Positions 8,600 to 14,990 of a stretch of 16,011 nt of DNA are shown piece by piece (the stretch's first letter is position 1; each line of letters starts with the position of its first letter). A model generated the notes under the pieces. It saw only the letters and a list, made by a program, of their open reading frames with translations. It searched no databases and was not told where the DNA came from. The DNA lies in assembly GCA_902806395.1 (NCBI GenBank), contig CADCWH010000205.1:1-16011 (forward strand), given 5' to 3'. Origin of the DNA: an uncultured Thermomicrobiales bacterium. GTDB taxonomy: Bacteria > Chloroflexota > Chloroflexia > Thermomicrobiales > UBA6265. The position numbers and the translations under genes are program-made.

Positions 8600-9094
8600 A
8601 TGCGGATCTACTGGGGCGGGCCGATGTTCACGGCGGCCGAGGTGGCTTACAACCTGGCGATGGCGACCAAGCTCCGGGAGCGGGGACACGTCGTCTATTG
8701 CCCGAACGAGAGCGAGCCGATCAACGACAAGACCCGGACCGACATCACGGCCGAGAAGATCTACCGGGCCGACATCGAGGCCTTGGAGGACGCCAACGTC
8801 TACGTCTGCCAGGTCAGCGAGGACTCGGGCACCAACTGGGAGGCGGGCTACTTCGACTGCCTGACCCGTCACGTGGACCCGGATCGCTACTGGGGCGTCC
8901 TGGGCCTGGCGACCGACATCCGGCTCAACGTGGTGCCCCGGCCGGACCAGGCGCGGGCCGAGAACATGGCCGGCTACGTCAACCCGTTCGTCGCCGGGGG
9001 GCTGCTCGGCTCGCTCGGTATCGTCTACGACGAGGAGTCGCTGTTCTCGCGGCTGGTAGAGGTCGAAGCGGGCGCAGGTAGGCGGAGGACGTAG
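8600..9094 (+). CDS. Nucleoside 2-deoxyribosyltransferase-like protein
   Basis: A 164-residue protein of the NDT/DRTGGH type. The N-terminus MRIYWGGPMFTAAE matches the family's opening strand and phosphate/sugar-binding loop. D58 in ADIEALEDANVYV and E81 in SEDSGTNWEAGYF match the conserved Asp and the catalytic Glu (family G-x-x-x-E-x-G pattern). Family members exchange bases between deoxynucleosides or hydrolyse (deoxy)nucleoside monophosphates; which applies here cannot be told. The start at 8600 is preferred over 8588 because GAGG lies 6 nt upstream of 8600, and at 8588 the purine-rich run abuts the ATG. The gene ends just before a 22-bp hairpin. It probably follows the TfoX-like gene in one transcript. 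Confidence 0.85.
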   Translation: MRIYWGGPMFTAAEVAYNLAMATKLRERGHVVYCPNESEPINDKTRTDITAEKIYRADIEALEDANVYVCQVSEDSGTNWEAGYFDCLTRHVDPDRYWGVLGLATDIRLNVVPRPDQARAENMAGYVNPFVAGGLLGSLGIVYDEESLFSRLVEVEAGAGRRRT

Positions 9095-9125
9095 GACGGT
9101 AGACAATCGAAGGAGACGGCGCAGG

Positions 9126-9172
9126 GACAGCGAGACGGCCGGGGTCACGTTGACCCCGGCCGTCTCGCTGTC
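9126..9172. terminator. Bidirectional hairpin terminator, perfect 22-bp stem
   Basis: Positions 9126-9147 are exactly complementary to 9151-9172 with a CGT loop. The hairpin sits between convergent stops at 9094 (plus) and 9197 (minus). On the plus strand AATCGTTT follows, a weak U-rich tail; the minus side has none. This is the strongest hairpin in the window and probably serves both genes. Confidence 0.85.
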
Positions 9173-9196
9173 AATCGTTTGTGGCGGTCGGTGGCC

Positions 9197-9880
9197 TCAG
9201 GCGAGGCGCTTGGCGCCCCAGTAATGGGCGCTGTAATAGCTGGAGTACATGCTGGTGATGACGACGCCGGTGCCCTCGTTCTCGGCGTGGATGAAGAGGC
9301 CGTCACCGATGTAGATGCCGACGTGGCTGATCCCGGCACCGTAGGTGTTCTGGAAGAAGACCAGGTCGCCCGGGGCCCACATGCCCCAGTCCACCCACCA
9401 GCCGAAACCGGCCTGCTGGGGTACGCCGTGGGAGATGTCGATCCCCAGGGTATTCAGCATCACGTATTGGGTGAAACCGGAGCAGTCGAATCCGCCGGGT
9501 CCGTTCCCGGCCCAAACGTAGGGATAACCGGCGTAGGCCAGGGCGAAATCCGCGATCACGCTGCCGTAGCTCGGGGGAGGTGGGGCCACCTCGGCGACGG
9601 CCGCCACGGGCTCGGCCGGGGCGGGGAACATGCCGGCGGGCACGCCGTCGGCGGTCATCTCCAGGAACCACTCGAACGAGGCGGGGTCGATGTCCGGCAC
9701 GGACGGGCCGCCCGGCGTGACTTGTTGCTCCTCCTCGGCGGCACCGACCCGCGCGGTGCCGATCGGGGCGAGGGTGGCGACGACGAGCGCCAGCGCCACC
9801 GAGGCGGCAGCGATGATTTGGCACAGGCTTCGCCCGAGGTGGCGCGCCATCGGCGAGCCACCGTTCTGCTGGGTTGTCAT
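9197..9880 (-). CDS. Secreted NlpC/P60 family peptidoglycan hydrolase
   Basis: A 227-residue exported cysteine peptidase expected to cut gamma-D-Glu-diaminopimelate or similar bonds in wall peptides. Residues about 12-47 are a signal peptide (LGRSLCQIIAAASVALALVV core, VGA cleavage region). Residues 48-105 are a Pro/Ala-rich spacer. The C-terminal NlpC/P60 domain (about 106-227) has the catalytic C133 in GFDCSGF, H186 in ISHVGIYIG and H198 in LFIHAEN, so the triad is complete. The ATG at 9880 has GGAAGGA 11 nt upstream; the ATG at 9850 lacks a good site. No SH3, LysM or choline-binding module is present, so targeting is unclear. It converges on the deoxyribosyltransferase gene and has a long structured upstream region. 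Confidence 0.92.
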   Translation of the reverse strand: MTTQQNGGSPMARHLGRSLCQIIAAASVALALVVATLAPIGTARVGAAEEEQQVTPGGPSVPDIDPASFEWFLEMTADGVPAGMFPAPAEPVAAVAEVAPPPPSYGSVIADFALAYAGYPYVWAGNGPGGFDCSGFTQYVMLNTLGIDISHGVPQQAGFGWWVDWGMWAPGDLVFFQNTYGAGISHVGIYIGDGLFIHAENEGTGVVITSMYSSYYSAHYWGAKRLA

Positions 9881-10323
9881 GCGGTGTGGGGTCCTTCCCT
9901 CGAACGTCGAAACCGGGCAGCCACCCGGTGGTCCCCCGGGCTCGGGGACCGCGCGCGAACCACGTCCGTCCGGTGACGGTCGTGTCGATCGAATCCGTCG
10001 GGTAGCCGGTCACCCGGGTTCCGACGGCGATGCGTCTCTCCTGGCCGCCCTGGCCCGGGAACGCCGCGATGGGACGAGGGGACCGGCCAGCCAGCCAGTC
10101 CCGGCGACGACTCCGTGCGGGCAGCCACACCCGGCGGGATCGCCTGTCCAGCGCACACGCCAACACACGTCGCGGCACCGGTGGGAACGTGACCCACGGG
10201 GCGAGGAGGAGTGGCATCGACTGGATGGGAGACAGGCTACCATCCCGGCGCCGCGCGCGGCCAGGTCCAAAAGTCCCGGGTGGTCGGAAACCGGAGTCCC
10301 GCACGCGCAGTTCGGTCTGATCG

Positions 10324-10343
10324 GCCCGGGTCATGACCCGGGC
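10324..10343. promoter_or_regulatory. Perfect 20-bp palindrome, possible operator
   Basis: GCCCGGGTCA is followed immediately by its complement TGACCCGGGC. It lies about 65 bp upstream of the TACAAT -10-like site of the plus-strand gene, inside a divergent promoter region. A gapless palindrome in this position fits a dimeric regulator's site, but no bound protein can be named. Confidence 0.4.
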
Positions 10344-10408
10344 GCGACGGGTCAGTGGATGGATAGGCGGCCGCCCCGAGGGAGCGCCCGGGTCCATGGG
10401 GTGTGCGG

Positions 10409-10414
10409 TACAAT
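10409..10414 (+). promoter_or_regulatory. Possible -10 element TACAAT before the VOC-fusion gene
   Basis: The sequence GTGCGGTACAATCGCC lies 143 nt before the ATG at 10557 and would give a leader of roughly 135 nt. No TTGACA-like -35 is visible at standard spacing. It shares GGTA-N-AT with other candidate sites here. Confidence 0.35.
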
Positions 10415-10438
10415 CGCCGCCACGTGCGGGACCTGGCC

Positions 10439-10458
10439 CGATGGCCCTCGGGCCATCG
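10439..10458 (+). promoter_or_regulatory. Leader hairpin upstream of the VOC-fusion gene
   Basis: CGATGGCC (10439-10446) pairs perfectly with GGCCATCG (10451-10458) around a CTCG tetraloop. It would lie in the first 40 nt of a transcript from the TACAAT site. A second GC-rich bulged stem, with CCGGGC and GCCCGG arms, follows at about 10470-10498. Function is unknown. Confidence 0.4.
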
Positions 10459-10556
10459 TTCCGGTCTCCGGGCCGGGCACGCGATCCCGCGCCCGGGTTA
10501 CCGTGGTCGCGGGACAGCCGTCGTGAGACGGTGATTGGGAGAGGAGAGCGAGGCGG

Positions 10557-11546
10557 ATGGCCTACCGGTTCTTGCTGGAGGTGCCGCGGGCACTGGCGGC
10601 CGAGGCGAGTGTCGCGGTCGAGGGAGCCGGAGACGCCCAGGTCCTCGTGGTCCGCGACAGTCACGGTCTCGGCTTCGATGATCCCTACGTCGACCTCACC
10701 GTCGCCTCCCACTCGTTGCGGGTGGTGGATGCTCTCTACGACTGGTTCGACTCGCTCGGCGCCTCACGGCCCGACGTGCGCCTGGTCCTCCATGCGGGCG
10801 ATCGCCTCTCGGTCGAGGGGGTCGAGCGGGGGGCAATGATCGCCGCCATCCGGCGCGACCAGCCATGGGTCGAGCGCACGCTGCCCAAGATCGGCGACCA
10901 CGAGGAAGATGTCCTGATGGGGGGAACAGCGGCCAGCGGCATCGGGGCACCTCCCGCCGTGACGACCGACGGTGGCGCACCGGTCGACCCGATCTCGCCC
11001 GGCGCCGAGTTCAACTATCCCGGCTCCGGTGGCATGCTCAACCCCTTTACCACGGAGGCAGTCCCGTCCGCGGGGACGATGACGGTGACGGCACCGCGCC
11101 GCATGATCCAGATCCAGGGACTCAACCACGTCGCGATCCGGGTCACCGACCTGACCGTCGCAGAGCAGTTCTACGCCGACTTCCTCGGCATGAATCTGCT
11201 CGGCCGCGCGGTCCGGGTCGCTGGCGGCGGCTATCGGACCCTTCCCGCCGACTACGACGCGACCGTGGCGGCGCGGGACGGCGCCGAGGCGGACGTGACG
11301 TTCATGCGGGGCGGAACGCTGACCCTGGCCCTCCAGCGGGCGGGGCGCGGGGCCCGGATCGAGCGGTCCTCCCTGCTGGACCACCTCTCCGTCACGGTCG
11401 ACGCCGCGACCTTCGCCAACCTGCGCGGCGAGATCCTGATGCGTGGCCTGGACCCGTTGGTGATCGCCGACCGCGCGATCACCTTCCGGGACCCGTTCGG
11501 GGTCATCTGGGAGGCAGCCTTCCTTGGCACCCCGGGGATGACCTAG
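10557..11546 (+). CDS. Two-domain protein: unknown N-domain plus VOC (glyoxalase-fold) domain
   Basis: A 329-residue cytoplasmic protein. Residues 1-120 form an alpha/beta region I do not recognise (starts MAYRFLLEVPRALAAE; contains LRVVDALYDWFDSLGASRPDVR). A Gly/Pro-rich linker covers about 121-183. Residues 184-325 are a vicinal-oxygen-chelate domain: IQGLNHVAIRVTDLTVAEQFYADFLGM with metal-ligand-type H191, H276 in LLDHLSV, and E319 in RDPFGVIWEAAF. VOC enzymes include glyoxalases, dioxygenases and thiol transferases, so no substrate can be named. The ATG at 10557 follows a purine-rich GAGAGGAGAGCGAGG tract. The DinB-like gene follows 100 bp later on the same strand, probably co-transcribed. 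Confidence 0.82.
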   Translation: MAYRFLLEVPRALAAEASVAVEGAGDAQVLVVRDSHGLGFDDPYVDLTVASHSLRVVDALYDWFDSLGASRPDVRLVLHAGDRLSVEGVERGAMIAAIRRDQPWVERTLPKIGDHEEDVLMGGTAASGIGAPPAVTTDGGAPVDPISPGAEFNYPGSGGMLNPFTTEAVPSAGTMTVTAPRRMIQIQGLNHVAIRVTDLTVAEQFYADFLGMNLLGRAVRVAGGGYRTLPADYDATVAARDGAEADVTFMRGGTLTLALQRAGRGARIERSSLLDHLSVTVDAATFANLRGEILMRGLDPLVIADRAITFRDPFGVIWEAAFLGTPGMT

Positions 11547-11556
11547 TCCCGTCACG

Positions 11557-11590
11557 CCGACCGCGACCGACCGCGACCGACGGCGACCGG
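11557..11590. repeat. Short tandem repeat, about three 10-bp units
   Basis: The unit CCGCGACCGA occurs twice in tandem at 11561-11580, with a degenerate third unit CGGCGACCGG and a partial one before. It lies in the 100-bp gap between the VOC-fusion and DinB-like genes. It is probably slippage in a GC-rich spacer; copy number may vary between strains. Confidence 0.6.
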
Positions 11591-11646
11591 ACCGAGGTCG
11601 AGCCCGTCAGCACCGATCACCATCACCGCAGGGAGCCCCCGCCACC

Positions 11647-12063
11647 ATGCTCGATGCCTACCGCGACCTGATCGATGACCTGGTCAGCACGCCGTCCGAG
11701 GTCCAGGCTCTCGTCCCGGTCGCGGGTGGTGACCCGGAGGGCGTCACCGCCCTGCGGGCGCTCCATGCCCGCGAGGTGGCGATCCACGACCGGATGCTGC
11801 TGATGCTGAAGCGCCAGGGTGCCGTCTTGCCTCCCCTGGCCGAATCCGGCGACGACCTTGCCGAGGACGCCGCCGCCGCCCTGGCAGGGTTCGAGACGGC
11901 CAGGGGAGAGGTCGTCTCGCTGCTGATGAACCTGACGCTGAAGGACTGGGAGCGGTCGGCGATCGGGGACGACGGGTACGAGGTCACGATCGCCGACGAG
12001 GTCGAGGCCCACATCGAGCACCAGGAGGAGCAAGTCGCCCGGCTGCGGGGAGCCGGTCGGTAG
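11647..12063 (+). CDS. DinB-like (DUF664-type) four-helix protein
   Basis: A 138-residue, largely helical cytoplasmic protein. The family's metal-binding histidines are suggested by H40/H47 in RALHAREVAIHDRML and by H122/H125 in DEVEAHIEHQEEQVARL near the C-terminus. WERSAIGDDGYEVTIADEVEAH matches the usual approach to the last helix, in which 'W...' is followed by a hydrophilic loop and then the H-x-x-H-x-x-Q helix. Relatives include DNA-damage-inducible DinB of Bacillus and thiol-dependent S-transferases (bacillithiol/mycothiol). Which activity applies here is unknown. The ATG at 11647 has GGGAG about 10 nt upstream. It lies in the same direction as the VOC-fusion gene and is followed by a hairpin. 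Confidence 0.72.
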   Translation: MLDAYRDLIDDLVSTPSEVQALVPVAGGDPEGVTALRALHAREVAIHDRMLLMLKRQGAVLPPLAESGDDLAEDAAAALAGFETARGEVVSLLMNLTLKDWERSAIGDDGYEVTIADEVEAHIEHQEEQVARLRGAGR

Positions 12064-12129
12064 ACCCGTAGAGCCCTGGCGGACGGCAGTGGGGAGTGGA
12101 GAGCACGGCCGGGGACGGGACACATGGAA

Positions 12130-12156
12130 AGCCGCCGGTGTGGGGTACCGGCGGCT
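12130..12156 (+). terminator. Hairpin terminator candidate after the DinB-like gene
   Basis: AGCCGCCGGT (12130-12139) pairs with ACCGGCGGCT (12147-12156) around a 7-nt GTGGGGT loop, 67 nt past the DinB-like stop. CTCCGTTGG follows rather than a U tract. Confidence 0.6.
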
Positions 12157-12388
12157 CTCCGTTGGGGGTTGGAAAGGGGTGCCGGGGTACGGGCCCAGGG
12201 CAACCACGCGCCGTGGGGTGACGCGTGGCCAGGGCCGGGACCCCCGGAAGGGCCGGGAACGATCGCGTGGGGCGATGGCGTCCGTCGACCCCTGACACCG
12301 CCGTGGGAGGACGGTGCCGTGGTCGCGCACCCGCTTCCACTCATACAAACGTACCGGGTGGCCCGGTGGTTTCACAGCCTTTTCCCAG

Positions 12389-12394
12389 TATCAT
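12389..12394 (+). promoter_or_regulatory. Possible -10 element TATCAT before the flavoprotein-LplB-LplA operon
   Basis: The sequence TTCCCAGTATCATCGGTACG lies about 95 nt before the ATG at 12489. No standard -35 is visible; GTGGTT is at 17 nt. Confidence 0.3.
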
Positions 12395-12488
12395 CGGTAC
12401 GGTGCGGTCTCTCGGGCAGTCGTGCCGGTCACCGACCCGCAGTCGCTCTCCGGCCGCGCCCCTATCCCCTCCTTGGAGACCCCGCGAG

Positions 12489-13871
12489 ATGCCTTTCCCC
12501 ACCGCGGACGCGCCGCCAGCCCACGAGACACTCCATGCCCCGATCGTGGTGGTGGGGGCGGGGATGGCCGGGCTGACCTGCGCCGTCGCATTGGCCCGGG
12601 CCGGCCGGCACGTCTTGGTGCTGGAAGCGTCCGACGGGGTCGGTGGCCGGGTCCGGACCGATCGCCACCGGGACGGGTTCCTGCTCGACCGAGGTTTCCA
12701 GGTCCTGCTCGAGGCCTACCCCGCCGTGCGGCGCCAGGTAGACATCGACGAACTGCGCCCCCGGCCCTTCGATGCCGGGGCCCTGGTCTGGACCGGGCGT
12801 CGCCTGGTCCCCCTCGCCGACCCGCTGCGTCACCCCGCCGCCACCGTGCGCGACCTGACGAGCCCGGTCGTCGGGGCCCGCGACGCGGCGCGTCTGGCGG
12901 CGTTCGGGGCCAGGGCTCGGCTGGCCGGGTGGGAGACGGCCGCAGAGGCGGCCGGACAGGGGGCTGAGGACCGGTCGTCCCTGGACGAACTGCGGGCCAG
13001 GGGGTTTAGCGAGTCCTTCATCGACCGCTTCGCCCGGCCGTTCTGGGGTGGCATCCTCCTTACGCCCGCTCTGGAGACGAGTGCCGGGACGCTGCGGTTC
13101 ACGACCAAGATGTTCCTCCGGGGACGGGGCATCCTGCCGGAGGCGGGGATGCAGGCGTTGTCGGAGGCGCTGTCCCGTCGCCTGCCCATGGGCGCGATCC
13201 GCCTCAACCGGCCAGCTGAGGCGGTCGTCCTGCGAGATGGACGGGTCGCCGGGGTCCAGGTTGGCGGCCGGGGGCAGGGAGAGGTCGTGCCCGCCTCGGC
13301 GGTGGTCGTCGCCACCGATCCCCCGACGGCCCGGCGGCTGACCGGAGTGGAGCTAATCCCGGTCGATGGGCTGCCCTCGACCACCATCTACCTCACCAAC
13401 CGCCGCCCGGACGGCCCGCCTCCGCCCCTCGGGCGCCGCCTCACACTGGACGGCACCGGGAAGCTCGTGGTCAACACCCTCGCTCCCCTCTCGAGGGTGG
13501 CCCCCAGCTACGCCCCGGCGGGACGGCACCTGCTCTCGGCCGTAGTCTTGGGCGAGTGGGCCGAGAATCCGGACGACGAGGCGGTGTCCCGGCGGGCGCG
13601 CGACGACAGCGCCCAGATGATGGGGCACGACCCGGCCGAGTGGGAGGTGATTGGCATCGTCCGCGTCCCGTTCTCCCAGTTCGCCCAGCCACCAGGCATC
13701 TACGGTCGTTTGCCGAGCGTGCGAACGCCGACGGCGGGCCTCTATCTGGCGAGCGAGGCGACGGTCGATTCGAGCTACAACGGGGCCATCACCAGTGGGG
13801 AGGCCGCCGCCGCGGCCCTCCTGCGGGATGTCCCCAAGGCGGGGACGGGAGGACGACTGGGTGCACGGTGA
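12489..13871 (+). CDS. FAD-dependent oxidoreductase (amine oxidase / phytoene-desaturase-like)
   Basis: A 460-residue flavoprotein. The N-terminal dinucleotide-binding fold is clear: IVVVGAGMAGLTCAVALARAG with GxGxxG at 23-28, E46 in VLVLEASDG, then VGGRVRTD. This double-glycine/Arg signature is typical of amine oxidases, protoporphyrinogen oxidases and carotenoid desaturases. The C-terminal FAD-closing motif is GLYLASEATVDSSYNGAITSG, with the family's final helix after it. The protein has FARPFWGGILLTPALETSAG in the middle, common in bacterial 'NAD(P)/FAD-dependent oxidoreductase' relatives. Substrate is unknown. The ATG at 12489 places the FAD fold at the expected distance; a GGAG lies 11 nt upstream. 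Its 3' end overlaps the LplB start by 11 nt, so translation is probably coupled. Confidence 0.88.
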   Translation: MPFPTADAPPAHETLHAPIVVVGAGMAGLTCAVALARAGRHVLVLEASDGVGGRVRTDRHRDGFLLDRGFQVLLEAYPAVRRQVDIDELRPRPFDAGALVWTGRRLVPLADPLRHPAATVRDLTSPVVGARDAARLAAFGARARLAGWETAAEAAGQGAEDRSSLDELRARGFSESFIDRFARPFWGGILLTPALETSAGTLRFTTKMFLRGRGILPEAGMQALSEALSRRLPMGAIRLNRPAEAVVLRDGRVAGVQVGGRGQGEVVPASAVVVATDPPTARRLTGVELIPVDGLPSTTIYLTNRRPDGPPPPLGRRLTLDGTGKLVVNTLAPLSRVAPSYAPAGRHLLSAVVLGEWAENPDDEAVSRRARDDSAQMMGHDPAEWEVIGIVRVPFSQFAQPPGIYGRLPSVRTPTAGLYLASEATVDSSYNGAITSGEAAAAALLRDVPKAGTGGRLGAR

Positions 13872-14157
13872 GTACAAGACGCCCGGCGGCAAGCTCGTCG
13901 CGGTCGATTTCGTCGTCTCGGATGCCACGCTGCGCGGGGTCCAGATCTCGGGTGACTTCTTCCTCTATCCGGACGAGGCGTTGGACGACCTGAACCGAGC
14001 CCTGGAGGGGTTGCCGGTGGACCTTGGCGAGGCAGAGGTCGAGGCCAGGGTGCGCGACGGACTGCGGCCGGACGCCAACCTATTGGGCACCTCCCCGGCG
14101 GGGATCGCGGTCGCCGTCCGGCGGGCGATCACGGCCGGCGAGGTGGAGGGGGCATGA
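13861..14157 (+). CDS. lplB: LplB-like accessory subunit (lipoate-protein ligase C-terminal domain)
   Basis: A 98-residue protein starting at GTG. It matches the stand-alone C-terminal domain of lipoate ligase: YKTPGGKLVAVDFVVSDATLRGVQISGDFFLYPDEALDDLNRAL, in two runs at residues 5-20 and 21-48, with the hallmark ISGDFF at 29-34. In Thermoplasma a separate LplB is needed with LplA to activate lipoate to lipoyl-AMP; I infer the same here. The GTG at 13861 is chosen because GGGAGGA lies 8 nt upstream and the domain begins there; the open frame further upstream is a shadow of the flavoprotein. It overlaps the flavoprotein by 11 nt and the lplA start by 4 nt (ATGA), typical of tightly coupled translation. 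Confidence 0.82.
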   Translation: MHGEYKTPGGKLVAVDFVVSDATLRGVQISGDFFLYPDEALDDLNRALEGLPVDLGEAEVEARVRDGLRPDANLLGTSPAGIAVAVRRAITAGEVEGA

Positions 14158-14990
14158 AGACGTCCGGAATCACCTCTGTCGAGGAATTGGACCGGCCAGA
14201 GGAGGTCGCCACGCGCCATGAGGACCGCTGGGATCGGTACCATTGGCACCTGATCCCCGGGGTGCCCCGGCCGCCCCTGGTCAACATGGCCCTCGACGAG
14301 GTCCTGACCCTGCGGGTCGGCCGGGGCGAGCGGCCGCCGACGATCAGGGTCTGGGGCTGGGACCGGTCATGCGTCGTGCTAGGTCGGTTCCAATCCGTCC
14401 GCAACGAGGTCGACCTGGCGGCGGCGGAGGCCGAGGATGTCCAGGTGGTCCGCCGGATCAGTGGCGGCGGGGCGATGTTCGTCGAGCCAGCCGGGGCGAT
14501 CACCTACTCAATCTACGCCCCGGAGTCGATCGTCGCCGGGATGACCTTCCCTGAATCCTATGCGTTCTTCGACGGCTGGGTCGTTTCCGCCCTGCGCGAG
14601 TTGGGGGTCGATGCGTGGTACGCGCCGCTGAACGACATCACCTCAGCGGGCGGCAAAATCGGCGGCGCGGCACAGGCTCGGCGGGGCGGGGCCGTCCTCC
14701 ACCACACCACGATGGCGTACGACATGAATGTCGCCCAGATGCTACGGGTGCTGCGGATCGGCAAGGAGAAGCTGAGCGACAAGGGGGTCGCCTCGGCCGA
14801 CAAACGGGTCGGCCCGCTGCGCCAGCAGACGGAACTCCCCCGCGACGTGATCATCGGCCACCTGACGGGTTACTTCGGCGCCCATTACGGCCTGACCGAC
14901 GACGTGGTGACGTCCGACGAGCTGGCCGAAGCCGAACGCCTGGTCGACGAGCGCTTCGGCACACCGGGCTGGTTACACATCGTGCCGTAG
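14154..14990 (+). CDS. lplA: Lipoate-protein ligase A family (catalytic subunit)
   Basis: A 278-residue enzyme of the biotin/lipoate ligase (BPL_LplA_LipB) fold, expected to attach lipoate to E2/H proteins. Motifs appear in family order: PLVNMALDEVL near 40-50, RVWGWDRSCVVLGRFQSV, the lipoate/ATP-binding VVRRISGGGAMFV with GAITYSIY after it, the lysine-containing GGKIGGAAQARRGGAVLHHTT, and YDMN. The usual LplA C-terminal domain is absent and is supplied by the gene just upstream. The ATG overlaps that gene's TGA. A few N-terminal residues (1-25) precede the fold and look unconserved. Some proteins with this fold are octanoyltransferases (LipM) rather than ligases; the LplB partner argues for ligase. 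Confidence 0.88.
   Translation: MKTSGITSVEELDRPEEVATRHEDRWDRYHWHLIPGVPRPPLVNMALDEVLTLRVGRGERPPTIRVWGWDRSCVVLGRFQSVRNEVDLAAAEAEDVQVVRRISGGGAMFVEPAGAITYSIYAPESIVAGMTFPESYAFFDGWVVSALRELGVDAWYAPLNDITSAGGKIGGAAQARRGGAVLHHTTMAYDMNVAQMLRVLRIGKEKLSDKGVASADKRVGPLRQQTELPRDVIIGHLTGYFGAHYGLTDDVVTSDELAEAERLVDERFGTPGWLHIVP

Larger units (their letters stand above)
9881..10556. other. Long divergent intergenic region with several hairpins
   Basis: This 676-bp stretch separates the NlpC/P60 gene (minus) from the VOC-fusion gene (plus), and no frame looks like a gene. On the minus side, the NlpC leader has two adjacent stems: 9930-9936 with 9944-9950 (GGTCCCC/GGGGACC), and 9913-9917 with 9924-9928. On the plus side are a 20-bp palindrome at 10324-10343, a TACAAT -10-like site at 10409-10414 and a hairpin at 10439-10458. 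I looked for c-di-AMP (ydaO) riboswitch landmarks before the wall hydrolase and did not find them. Confidence 0.5.
12064..12488. other. Intergenic region with hairpin and possible promoter
   Basis: This 425-bp stretch holds the hairpin at 12130-12156 and a TATCAT -10-like site at 12389-12394. The frames across it have no protein-like composition, although the flavoprotein frame is open through part of it (no ribosome binding site or FAD fold upstream of 12489). Confidence 0.5.

Noticed and set aside
9881..10330. c-di-AMP (ydaO) riboswitch before the NlpC/P60 gene
   Set aside because: The conserved GACAGCTAACC-type segment and the GGGTGAA core are absent; only short generic stems are seen.
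9303..10712. Minus-strand ORF of 469 residues spanning the NlpC gene and its upstream region
   Set aside because: It is Arg/Pro-rich in an alternative frame, overlaps the confirmed hydrolase and crosses the start of the VOC-fusion gene.
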